9,923 nucleotides of DNA from NCBI GenBank assembly GCA_003545625.1, contig DODH01000238.1:749-10671 (forward strand), read 5' to 3'. The position numbers and the translations under genes are program-made. Positions 1 to 5,655 of the stretch are shown one piece after another (positions within the stretch are counted from its first letter, which is position 1; every line of letters starts with the position of its first letter). The stretch comes from Nitrospina sp. GTDB taxonomy: Bacteria > Nitrospinota > Nitrospinia > Nitrospinales > VA-1. Under the pieces are notes generated by a model. It was not told the origin of the DNA, ran no database searches, and saw only the letters and a list, made by a program, of their open reading frames with translations.

Positions 1-162
1 AAGCATGTTAACGATAAAATGAAAAAATCAGAAAAAAACCATGAAGTGTCTGAGGACGAAAGCCACAAAGGGATTGATGATATCCAGAAAACAACTGATA
101 AGTTTGTCGCTGAAGTCGATAAAATTTCCCATGCTAAAGAAAAAGATGTGATGGATGTGTGA
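1..162 (+). CDS. frr: Ribosome recycling factor, C-terminal part (5' end outside window)
   Basis: Reading frame 1 is open from the first base to a TGA at 160-162 and gives the last 53 residues of ribosome recycling factor, the cytoplasmic protein that splits post-termination ribosomes together with EF-G. The segment begins KHVNDKMKKSEKN and continues with EVSEDE, DDIQKTTDKF and a charged tail ending KEKDVMDV. These match the order seen in the family's C-terminal long helix (for example ANDKVK, EISEDD, DDVQKLTD and a KEAELM-like end in E. coli). The N-terminal two thirds lie upstream of the window. Its position just before uppS fits the common frr-uppS-cdsA-dxr order. The 93-base gap to uppS shows no clear terminator, so co-transcription is plausible. 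Recognition is from memory of the family and is good despite the short length. Confidence 0.88.
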   Translation, partial: KHVNDKMKKSEKNHEVSEDESHKGIDDIQKTTDKFVAEVDKISHAKEKDVMDV

Positions 163-255
163 AGCAATTTTTTGTAATATCTTGGTAGTATGTTTGTCAA
201 AGAGCCTACCTTCTTCTCACCGGCGGGTTTGGCCGATTAATCAGGAGCCGCCTTC

Positions 256-1011
256 TTGCTCAATACAGCGTTACAGGAAAAAATAGACCCCAATCGTCTG
301 CCCCGGCATGTCGCCATTATTATGGATGGCAATGGACGCTGGGCGCAAAATCATTCTCTCCCTCGGGTTGAGGGCCATTGGGCAGGGGTTAAGGTAGTGG
401 ACCGCATTGTCACTCTGAGCCGAAAACTCAAACTGGAAGCCCTAACCCTTTATTCGTTTTCAGATGAGAACTGGAACCGACCTTCTGCAGAAATCAACAC
501 GCTCATGAAAATTCTGAGCTTTTATTTGAAAAAGGAACTGAAGCGAATGAAAGAAGAGAATATACGCTTCAATACCATTGGGCATATTGAGGACTTGCCC
601 GAGGCAATTCGAAAACTGACCCATGATTCCATGGAAGATACCCGCGGCAACACTGGCATGGTTCTTACCCTGGCTCTGAGTTACGGAGGCAGGCAGGAAA
701 TCATAGATGCGGTAAAAAAAATTGCCGAACAGGTGCGTTCGGGGCAGCTCAGACCAGAAGAAATTGACTTGCCACTGTTTGGATCGTTCCTTTCCACCTA
801 CCCGCTTCCCGATCCGGACCTGATTATCCGTACCAGCGGAGAAAGAAGGATCAGCAATTTTCTTTTGTACCAGAGCGCTTATACTGAATTATTTTACAGC
901 AATGTGTTGTGGCCGGACTTTTCGGATGAGGATTTCCTGAACGCCATCATCGACTTCCAGGGCAGAGAGCGGCGCTTTGGAATGACGCAAGAGCAAATTG
1001 TAAAAGCCTGA
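256..1011 (+). CDS. uppS: Undecaprenyl diphosphate synthase (cis-prenyltransferase)
   Basis: A 251-residue cis-prenyltransferase that condenses farnesyl diphosphate with isopentenyl diphosphates to make the C55 lipid carrier for peptidoglycan and other envelope polymers. It is a cytoplasmic enzyme working at the membrane surface. The family motifs appear in order: MDGNGRWA (residues 23-30, with the catalytic Asp24), SFSDENWNRP (67-76), LSYGGRQEI (141-149), and RTSGERRISNFLLYQ (192-206), followed by AYTE and WPDF. Length is normal. One small difference is GHWAG at 40-44, where a basic residue commonly follows the His. The start is TTG at 256. It is preferred because CAGGAG at 242-247 sits 8 bases upstream and the protein begins about 20 residues before the first motif, as is typical. 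It consumes IPP made by the pathway containing dxr and ispF downstream. Confidence 0.96.
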   Translation: MLNTALQEKIDPNRLPRHVAIIMDGNGRWAQNHSLPRVEGHWAGVKVVDRIVTLSRKLKLEALTLYSFSDENWNRPSAEINTLMKILSFYLKKELKRMKEENIRFNTIGHIEDLPEAIRKLTHDSMEDTRGNTGMVLTLALSYGGRQEIIDAVKKIAEQVRSGQLRPEEIDLPLFGSFLSTYPLPDPDLIIRTSGERRISNFLLYQSAYTELFYSNVLWPDFSDEDFLNAIIDFQGRERRFGMTQEQIVKA

Positions 1012-1097
1012 CCTCAAACCTTGACCATTCCTATTTTGAAACCCATACCCATTGTCCTAAACATTCCGCTTCATCCAAACCTGACAGGAGCAGGCTC

Positions 1098-1892
1098 TTG
1101 AAACGCGTTAGCAGTGGAGCCATTGCCATTCCGCTTGTATTGGGAGTTGTGTTGTATGGTTCTCCCCTTTTGTTCTTTTTTCTTGTTGCGGTGATTGTTT
1201 TGATTGCAAGTCACGAATACTTTTCCATGATTTCAAAAATGGGTGTGGAGGGTTTTCCCATCGAGGGGGGGCTATTGAGTTTCCTGCTCCTATGGGGTTT
1301 TTACCTGGGGACAAAATTTCTACTTATTTTTGCAGTCCTGCTGCCTTTAGTTTTCTTTACCACCTGGTTCTTCAGGGAAATAAATGTGAAAGTGGCTTTG
1401 GACCCTATTGCTTATACGCTGATGGGAATCTTTTACATCGCGGGATTGGGCGGGTACTTTCTGTTGATACATAGTCTGGAAGGGGGAAGCCAAATGATCG
1501 TGTTCCTCCTGCTACTGATTTGGGCCGGTGACGCGGCGGCTTATTATGGAGGCCGGAACCTGGGAAAACATAAGCTGCTGCCTGTGATCAGCCCCAATAA
1601 AACGGTGGAAGGGGCTATCGCCAATGTACTGGGAACTCTTCTAGCTGCAGGTGTCTCCAAAGTATGGTTTTTTGGGGAAATTTCGCTAATGCATTGTTTG
1701 ATTGTGGCCTTTATATGCGGTATCATCGGACAGTTTGGAGATTTTTTGGAATCTCTGATAAAAAGAAATTGTCGGGTGAAAGATTCCGGCTCATTGATTC
1801 CAGGTCACGGTGGTGTTCTGGATCGTATTGACAGCCTGTTGTTTGCTGGCCCGGCTTTCTATTGTTATTACCAATTGTTCCTGGGGACATAA
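1098..1892 (+). CDS. cdsA: Phosphatidate cytidylyltransferase (CDP-diacylglycerol synthase)
   Basis: An integral membrane enzyme of 264 residues that makes CDP-diacylglycerol from phosphatidate and CTP, the branch point to all major bacterial phospholipids. Most of the chain is made of hydrophobic segments (for example about 10-40, 57-92, 105-125, 132-148, 175-192, 198-215 and 248-262), consistent with a multi-pass inner-membrane protein. The diagnostic C-terminal signature is complete: SLIKR (219-223), KDSGSLIPGHGGVLDRID (228-245), including the Lys-Asp pair, HGG and the DRID acidic residues. WAGDAAAYYGGRNLGK (142-157) and SPNKTVEGA (165-173) are also typical. The start is TTG at 1098 with CAGGAG at 1085-1090, seven bases away, the same start style as uppS. 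The 86-base gap from uppS contains no obvious gene or terminator. It is slightly shorter than the E. coli protein, within family range. Confidence 0.96.
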   Translation: MKRVSSGAIAIPLVLGVVLYGSPLLFFFLVAVIVLIASHEYFSMISKMGVEGFPIEGGLLSFLLLWGFYLGTKFLLIFAVLLPLVFFTTWFFREINVKVALDPIAYTLMGIFYIAGLGGYFLLIHSLEGGSQMIVFLLLLIWAGDAAAYYGGRNLGKHKLLPVISPNKTVEGAIANVLGTLLAAGVSKVWFFGEISLMHCLIVAFICGIIGQFGDFLESLIKRNCRVKDSGSLIPGHGGVLDRIDSLLFAGPAFYCYYQLFLGT

Positions 1893-1922
1893 TTAAGAGG
1901 CTCTCTAGAGAGGCTCTCTTAA
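1893..1922. repeat. 30-base interrupted inverted repeat right after the cdsA stop
   Basis: The outer arms TTAAGAG (1893-1899) and CTCTTAA (1916-1922) are perfect inverse complements. Between them lies the perfect palindrome CTCTCTAGAGAG (1901-1912). The same bases also form a direct repeat, GAGGCTCTCT at 1897-1906 and 1910-1919. It begins on the base after the cdsA TAA and ends 28 bases before dxr. There is no T-run after it on the + strand, so a standard intrinsic terminator is not supported. An mRNA-stabilising or processing hairpin, or a protein-binding palindrome, remains possible. Confidence 0.5.
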
Positions 1923-1950
1923 ACCTCCTCTTCGTTGTCAGGGCATCCGC

Positions 1951-3108
1951 ATGAAAAAAATATCCCTTTTGGGCTCAACGGGTTCTATCGGTGTCAACAC
2001 TCTGGATGTTATAGAGCGTTATCCGGAAAGTTTTCAGGTTTGCGCCCTGTCTGCCGGAAGCAATGTAGACTTGTTTGCCCGCCAGATTCGAAAATTCAAA
2101 CCCGCGCTGGCGGCCCTGTTTGACTCGACGAAAATAGATGCGTTGAAAGAGCTTGTTGGCGATTTGGATGTGGAAATCGTTTCTGGTCAGGAAGGCACGG
2201 TTTCTGCCGCTTCTTTTTCTGAAGCCGACCTGGTTGTTTCCGGAGTGGTTGGAAGCGCCGGATTGCTCCCTGCCCTTTCGGCCCTCAAAGCTGGTAAAAA
2301 CCTTGCACTCGCCAATAAGGAAACGCTTGTCATAGCAGGGGAACTGGTTCTTAAAGAAGCGGAACGTACTCATACCCGCATCATCCCTATTGACAGCGAA
2401 CACAGCGCAATTTTCCAGGTATTAAACGGGGAAAAACCTGAGCGTATCAAGAAAATTATCCTGACTGCGTCCGGCGGACCTTTCAGAACTTTTACCCTCA
2501 AGCAGATGGAGAACGTGACGGTAAAAGAAGCACTCAATCACCCCAACTGGAGCATGGGAGCTAAAATCACCATCGACTCTTCCACCATGATGAACAAGGG
2601 CCTTGAGTATATAGAGGCTAAATGGTTGTTCGGGGTGGATACGAAGGTCGAGATCATCGTTCACGCGCAGAGTATCATTCATTCGATGATCGAGTTTGTC
2701 GACACTTCCATCATCGCGCAGTTGGGGATTCCGGATATGCGGGTTCCCATTGCTTACGCGCTGACTTATCCGGACCGGTTTGAAAGTGAACTGCCTTCTT
2801 TAGACCTGGCCTCTATGGGAAATCTGACTTTTGAGGCCCCGGACTTTGAAAGATTTCCCTGCCTGAAATTGGCCATGGATGCTATGGAAATGGGCCAGAC
2901 TATGCCGGCGGTACTCAATGCCGCTAATGAAATTGCGGTGCAGGCGTTCCTCGATGAACTGATCCCCTATAAAGATATCGCAGAGATCATTCGCATGGTT
3001 ATGCAAAATCACAGCCCGGTTTCCCTGCATGAATTGCAAAATGTTCTGGATGCCGACCACTGGGCCCGTGAAGAAGCCACTAAACTCATTACCGTCACCC
3101 ACCACTAG
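1951..3108 (+). CDS. dxr: 1-deoxy-D-xylulose 5-phosphate reductoisomerase
   Basis: A 385-residue enzyme of the MEP pathway. It rearranges and reduces 1-deoxy-D-xylulose 5-phosphate to 2-C-methyl-D-erythritol 4-phosphate using NADPH and a divalent metal, and it is the target of fosmidomycin in other species. The N-terminal dinucleotide motif GSTGSIG is at 8-14. LANKETLV (120-127) is typical. The metal ligands lie in PIDSEHSAIFQ (Asp148, Glu150) and MNKGLEYIEA (Glu219). The substrate-binding stretches SGGPFR (174-179) and HPNWSMGAKITIDSS (197-211) and the HAQSIIHSMIEF segment (238-249) are all intact. The ATG at 1951 places the nucleotide-binding motif at the usual distance. The ribosome binding site is weak (AGG near 1940). 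It is separated from cdsA by 58 bases containing an inverted repeat. The gene commonly found next, rseP, is not here. Confidence 0.97.
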   Translation: MKKISLLGSTGSIGVNTLDVIERYPESFQVCALSAGSNVDLFARQIRKFKPALAALFDSTKIDALKELVGDLDVEIVSGQEGTVSAASFSEADLVVSGVVGSAGLLPALSALKAGKNLALANKETLVIAGELVLKEAERTHTRIIPIDSEHSAIFQVLNGEKPERIKKIILTASGGPFRTFTLKQMENVTVKEALNHPNWSMGAKITIDSSTMMNKGLEYIEAKWLFGVDTKVEIIVHAQSIIHSMIEFVDTSIIAQLGIPDMRVPIAYALTYPDRFESELPSLDLASMGNLTFEAPDFERFPCLKLAMDAMEMGQTMPAVLNAANEIAVQAFLDELIPYKDIAEIIRMVMQNHSPVSLHELQNVLDADHWAREEATKLITVTHH

Positions 3109-3177
3109 CCCGGGCCAAGCGGCCGGCGGCGATTAGCAATGACTTAAACTGGTAAACATAAAGTTCTCTCGGCCTAA

Positions 3178-3219
3178 GGAGCTTTTCTCCCTCTTTTTAA
3201 AGAGGGGCTGGGGTGATTT
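3178..3219. repeat. Palindromic repeat-like element between dxr and ispF
   Basis: CCCTCTTT (3189-3196) and AAAGAGGG (3199-3206) form a perfect inverted pair. It is flanked by GGAGCTTTTCTC on the left and GCTGGGGTGATTT on the right. The pattern of a C/T-rich and A/G-rich palindrome next to CTGGGGTGATTT resembles a class of short dispersed, REP/MITE-like elements that I have seen in many bacterial intergenic regions. Only one copy is visible in this window, so dispersal is inferred. As RNA it could fold into a hairpin between dxr and ispF. It has no following T-run, so a simple terminator call is not supported. The rest of the 145-base gap holds GC-rich sequence just after dxr (CCGGGCCAAGCGGCCGG) and no gene. 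Confidence 0.45.
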
Positions 3220-3253
3220 ACATTATGGGGTTGTTTAATATTTTTCTCTCGCA

Positions 3254-3745
3254 ATGAATTTACCTGATATTCGTATTGGCAATGGTTACGATGTGCACCG
3301 TCTGGTTGAGGGCAGAAAACTCATCCTGGGTGGAGTCGATGTTCCGCATTCGATGGGACTGGACGGGCACTCTGATGCCGATGTTCTGGTGCATGCTTTA
3401 TGCGATGCCCTGCTTGGCGCATTGGGCGCTGGAGATATCGGTAAGTATTTCCCGGACACCGATCCGAAGTGGAAGGGCGTCTCCAGCCTGCACCTGCTCA
3501 AAGAAGTCGTGCGCATGTGCAAAGGTTTTAAACTTGCTAATGCCGACTCGGTGATCGTTGCACAACAACCCAAGCTGGCCCCCTATATTTCGCAAATGAA
3601 AAAGAATATTGCTTTGGCGATGGATGTCGAACCAGACCGGATTAATATCAAGGCCACCACAACAGAAAAGCTCGGTTTTGCCGGGCGGGAAGAAGGCATC
3701 TCTGCGTATGCGGTGGCCTTATTGGTAAAAAATGACAGACCCTGA
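3254..3745 (+). CDS. ispF: 2-C-methyl-D-erythritol 2,4-cyclodiphosphate synthase
   Basis: A 163-residue MEP-pathway enzyme, trimeric in the family. It cyclises CDP-methylerythritol 2-phosphate to 2-C-methyl-D-erythritol 2,4-cyclodiphosphate with release of CMP. The zinc ligands are visible as Asp13 and His15 in GNGYDVHRL and His47 in [16 protein letters not shown], the same spacing as D8/H10/H42 of E. coli. [12 protein letters not shown] (60-71) and [17 protein letters not shown] (133-149) are the other standard blocks. Length is normal. The ATG at 3254 gives a short natural N-terminus, but I see no convincing Shine-Dalgarno sequence before it. ispF is usually near ispD. Here ispD is absent and the last 14 bases overlap the start of a ketosynthase gene, which suggests translational coupling of a housekeeping isoprenoid gene to the acyl cluster. 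Confidence 0.96.
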   Translation: MNLPDIRIGNGYDVHRLVEGRKLILGGVDVPHSMGLDGHSDADVLVHALCDALLGALGAGDIGKYFPDTDPKWKGVSSLHLLKEVVRMCKGFKLANADSVIVAQQPKLAPYISQMKKNIALAMDVEPDRINIKATTTEKLGFAGREEGISAYAVALLVKNDRP

Positions 3746-4985
3746 TCAACGCATCGTAATCACAGGGATAGGCTTGACTTCCCCCAATGGCAACAACCTG
3801 CAGGAGTTTCGTCAAAACCTGTTAAACGGGGTTTCGGGAGTGCAACACTTCGAGACCCGGTATATGGGAAAGGTCCTCGCGGGGGTCTGTGATTTTGATG
3901 AACTGAAATACCAGAAAAAAAAGGAACGCCGCCGTGGCACCCGGGCCGGGTCCGTTGCCATCTACTGCTCGCGCGAAGCTTTTGCCAATGCCGAAATTGA
4001 CTTGGAAGCGATTGACCGCTCCAGGGTAGGCGTCTATCTGGGGGTGACCGAGCATGGCAATGTCGAGACCGAGAACGAGGTCTACAACATCAGCCAGTAT
4101 GATTATGATGTTAAGTTCTGGTCGCACCATCATAATCCTCGTACGGTTTCCAACAACCCTGCGGGAGAAGTGACCTTGAACATGAAAATCACCGGGCCGC
4201 ATTACACCATCGGTGCGGCCTGCGCGGCAGGAAATCTGGGAGTTATCCAAGGTCTGCAGATGTTGCGGCTGGGTGAGGTCGATCTCGCTTTGGCGGGAGG
4301 GGTGTCCGAGAGTATTCATACCTTCGGTATATTTGCCAGCTTTAAAAGCGAAGGCGCCCTGGCCACGCATGAAGACCCCGCTAAAGCCAGCCGGCCCTTT
4401 GATAAAAACCGTAACGGAATTGTTTGCTCAGAAGGAGGGTGCGTCTATACCCTGGAACGGCTTACTGACGCTAAAAAGCGCGGGGCGAAAATTTACGGAG
4501 AGATCGTGGGGTATTCCATGAACTCTGATGCGATTGATTTTATTCTGCCCGACCCGGGCAGGCAGGCCCAGTGCATACGTCTGGCGCTGGAGAGGGCCGG
4601 ACTCGAGCCGGGCGACATCGATATCCTCAACGCGCACGCAACGGCAACGCAAATGGGAGACATCCAGGAAGCCAAGGCCCTGCGCGAAGTGTTCGGCGAT
4701 AACTGCAAAGTGCGGATCAATAATACAAAAAGTTTCATCGGTCATACCATGGGTGCGGCAGGCACGCTGGAACTTTCCGGCAACCTGCCAGCATTCGATG
4801 ACCTCATAGTCCACCCCACTATCAACCTGGACGATCTCGATCCGGAATGCGCCTTGAATAACCTCGTGGCTAACAAACCGGAAAAACTTCCCTCCGTAGA
4901 TTACATCATGAACAATTCCTTCGGCATGTTCGGCATTAACTCTGTCCTGATAGTCCGCAGTCCCTCTGCTGGGAACTTGCAATAG
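3732..4985 (+). CDS. FabF-type beta-ketoacyl-ACP synthase (specialised paralogue)
   Basis: A 417-residue condensing enzyme of the thiolase-fold KAS I/II family, expected to extend an acyl chain with a malonyl-ACP unit in the cytoplasm. The catalytic Cys-His-His set is present: Cys164 in GAACAAGN, His302 in [11 protein letters not shown], and Lys333/His338 in [12 protein letters not shown]. The spacing and length match FabF. It departs from primary FabF at the two substrate-gating loops. The C-terminal GFGGTN is GMFGIN (398-403), and the loop after NSDA (264-267) reads IDFILPDPG instead of a YHMTSPP-like sequence. An unusual His-rich segment, WSHHHNP, is at 130-136. The ATG at 3732 overlaps ispF by 14 bases. 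No strong Shine-Dalgarno sequence is seen, so coupling to ispF translation is likely. The following gene is an ACP, its probable partner. The active site suggests a working enzyme with unusual substrate preference (inference). Confidence 0.93.
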   Translation: MTDPDQRIVITGIGLTSPNGNNLQEFRQNLLNGVSGVQHFETRYMGKVLAGVCDFDELKYQKKKERRRGTRAGSVAIYCSREAFANAEIDLEAIDRSRVGVYLGVTEHGNVETENEVYNISQYDYDVKFWSHHHNPRTVSNNPAGEVTLNMKITGPHYTIGAACAAGNLGVIQGLQMLRLGEVDLALAGGVSESIHTFGIFASFKSEGALATHEDPAKASRPFDKNRNGIVCSEGGCVYTLERLTDAKKRGAKIYGEIVGYSMNSDAIDFILPDPGRQAQCIRLALERAGLEPGDIDILNAHATATQMGDIQEAKALREVFGDNCKVRINNTKSFIGHTMGAAGTLELSGNLPAFDDLIVHPTINLDDLDPECALNNLVANKPEKLPSVDYIMNNSFGMFGINSVLIVRSPSAGNLQ

Positions 4986-5035
4986 CTTTTTACTGCGCCC
5001 AACTGGTCTTTAAGCTTTATGGACCATGGCAATTT

Positions 5036-5150
5036 GCCAGCGGAGGCTCTCCGCCCACTCCTGTGGGGGAAATCAGCAAGCACTTCTCAAGCCGACGGGG
5101 CCTCCGGATCGCCAGAGAAAGTTTTTGCCCGCTGGCCCCACGCCTAGTGG
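5036..5150 (+). other. Hairpin-rich segment in the gap between the ketosynthase and ACP genes
   Basis: The 233-base gap 4986-5218 contains no convincing gene but several complementary arms. GCCAGCGG (5036-5043) pairs with CCGCTGGC (5129-5136). CGGAGGC (5041-5047) can instead pair with GCCTCCG (5100-5106). GCGGAG/CTCCGC can form a local hairpin near 5040-5053. CCCAC/GTGGG (5054-5058 with 5063-5067) encloses TCCT. CCAC/GTGG (5138-5141 with 5147-5150) encloses GCCTA. The alternatives are mutually exclusive in part, as in a switching leader, but chance pairing in GC-rich sequence is also possible. I recognise no known RNA family. The segment ends just before a promoter for the ACP gene, so if it acts as RNA it would belong to the ketosynthase transcript's tail. 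Confidence 0.3.
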
Positions 5151-5160
5151 AAAATTAGGG

Positions 5161-5189
5161 TTGAAATCTGCCCTATCTTCTACTAAAAT
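5161..5189 (+). promoter_or_regulatory. Sigma-70-type promoter for the ACP gene
   Basis: TTGAAA (5161-5166) and TAAAAT (5184-5189) are each one base from the -35 and -10 consensus and are separated by exactly 17 bases. Transcription would begin near 5196, giving a leader of about 23 bases that contains the ACP Shine-Dalgarno sequence GGAG (5209-5212). This would let the ACP gene and those after it be expressed apart from the dxr-ispF-ketosynthase stretch. Read from sequence only. Confidence 0.6.
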
Positions 5190-5218
5190 CAGGGTTAAAG
5201 TGGATTTCGGAGACAAGT

Positions 5219-5482
5219 ATGACGATTGAAGATATACGACAGGTTATTCTTAATATCCTTGCCGATATTGCCCCGGATGAGGATATCAGTTCCATTGACG
5301 ACAACACAAAACTGAGGGACCAGATTGATCTGGATTCCATGGATTTTCTCGATATCGTCATGGAGCTTCGCAAGCGGTTTAACATCGAAGTGCCGGAAAA
5401 GGATTACGAGCATCTGGCAACGCTGGCCGGTTGTGTTTCTTATCTCACCCCATTATTAAAAGACCGACAGTTGGCCAGTTAG
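5219..5482 (+). CDS. Acyl carrier protein
   Basis: An 87-residue stand-alone acyl carrier protein. The DSMD motif places the phosphopantetheine attachment site at Ser40, in the context QIDLDSMDFLDIVMEL, with normal four-helix-bundle size and a typical acidic N-terminal half (PDEDISSIDDNT). It would carry the growing chain for the neighbouring ketosynthase, ketoreductase and dehydratase. The ATG at 5219 has GGAG (5209-5212) six bases upstream and a promoter just before. Unusually, after the conserved acidic positions Asp42 and Asp45 the recognition helix reads ELRKRFN (49-55), with Arg51-Lys52-Arg53 where E. coli AcpP has three glutamates. This suggests it is a pathway-specific carrier rather than the general fatty-acid ACP (inference). 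The gene symbol is withheld because acpP is normally a different gene, next to fabG and fabF in primary synthesis. Confidence 0.93.
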   Translation: MTIEDIRQVILNILADIAPDEDISSIDDNTKLRDQIDLDSMDFLDIVMELRKRFNIEVPEKDYEHLATLAGCVSYLTPLLKDRQLAS

Positions 5483-5536
5483 GTTTTCATACCCCCTCCC
5501 TTTTTTGACCCCAAAACAGATTCAGTTAAGTCGATA

Positions 5537-5632
5537 TACCTTTTGCTCGCAAGGTAGAGTTATTGCTTACTGGGTCCAGCGAGTTATATCTTCTTCATTA
5601 AATTTCATGCCCCGCATGGGGTATCACGCTGG
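5537..5632. repeat. Nested inverted repeats upstream of the first FAD oxidoreductase
   Basis: Three inverted pairs lie in the 173-base gap after the ACP gene: TACCTT/AAGGTA (5537-5542 with 5551-5556, loop TTGCTCGC), CCAGCG/CGCTGG (5576-5581 with 5627-5632) and, nested inside the latter, the perfect CATGC-CCC-GCATG (5606-5618), which can alternatively pair as CCCC-GCAT-GGGG (5610-5621). The last lies about 35-50 bases upstream of the inferred transcription start at 5656, where an operator or activator site would sit. None is followed by a T-run of terminator type. No gene is seen in the gap. The function is unproven, and short repeats can arise by chance. Confidence 0.35.
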
Positions 5633-5640
5633 CGCAGTGG

Positions 5641-5649
5641 TGGTATAAT
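5641..5649 (+). promoter_or_regulatory. Extended -10 promoter, possibly giving a leaderless mRNA
   Basis: TGGTATAAT (5641-5649) is a perfect extended -10 element (TGn followed by TATAAT). No good -35 is present at the usual distance, which extended -10 promoters tolerate. A start seven bases after the final T would fall on the A of the ATG at 5656, so the mRNA would have no leader. No clear Shine-Dalgarno sequence precedes that ATG, which agrees. If real, it excludes the alternative TTG at 5650 as the start for this transcript. Confidence 0.5.
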
Positions 5650-5655
5650 TTGGCT

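Noticed and set aside
1012..1097. Promoter between uppS and cdsA (TTGACC near 1021)
   Set aside because: No acceptable -10 hexamer lies 16-18 bases downstream.
3131..3143. Possible remnant of the right-edge repeat (GCAATGAC after dxr)
   Set aside because: Only eight bases match and no surrounding palindrome is shared, so chance is sufficient.
3822..4370. 182-residue minus-strand open frame
   Set aside because: It lies entirely inside the ketosynthase gene, whose motifs are clear. It shows no recognisable domain and is a shadow frame.
4428..4982. 184-residue minus-strand open frame
   Set aside because: It is antisense to the catalytic part of the ketosynthase with no protein-like motif or ribosome site.
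5026..5229. 67-residue + strand open frame between the ketosynthase and ACP genes
   Set aside because: It has no ribosome site, overlaps the ACP promoter and start codon, and its composition (Pro, Lys, Ser and Arg rich) looks like translated non-coding sequence.
5483..5520. Intrinsic terminator after the ACP gene, suggested by a T-run
   Set aside because: CCCTTTTTTGACC has no stable GC-rich stem directly before the T-run.
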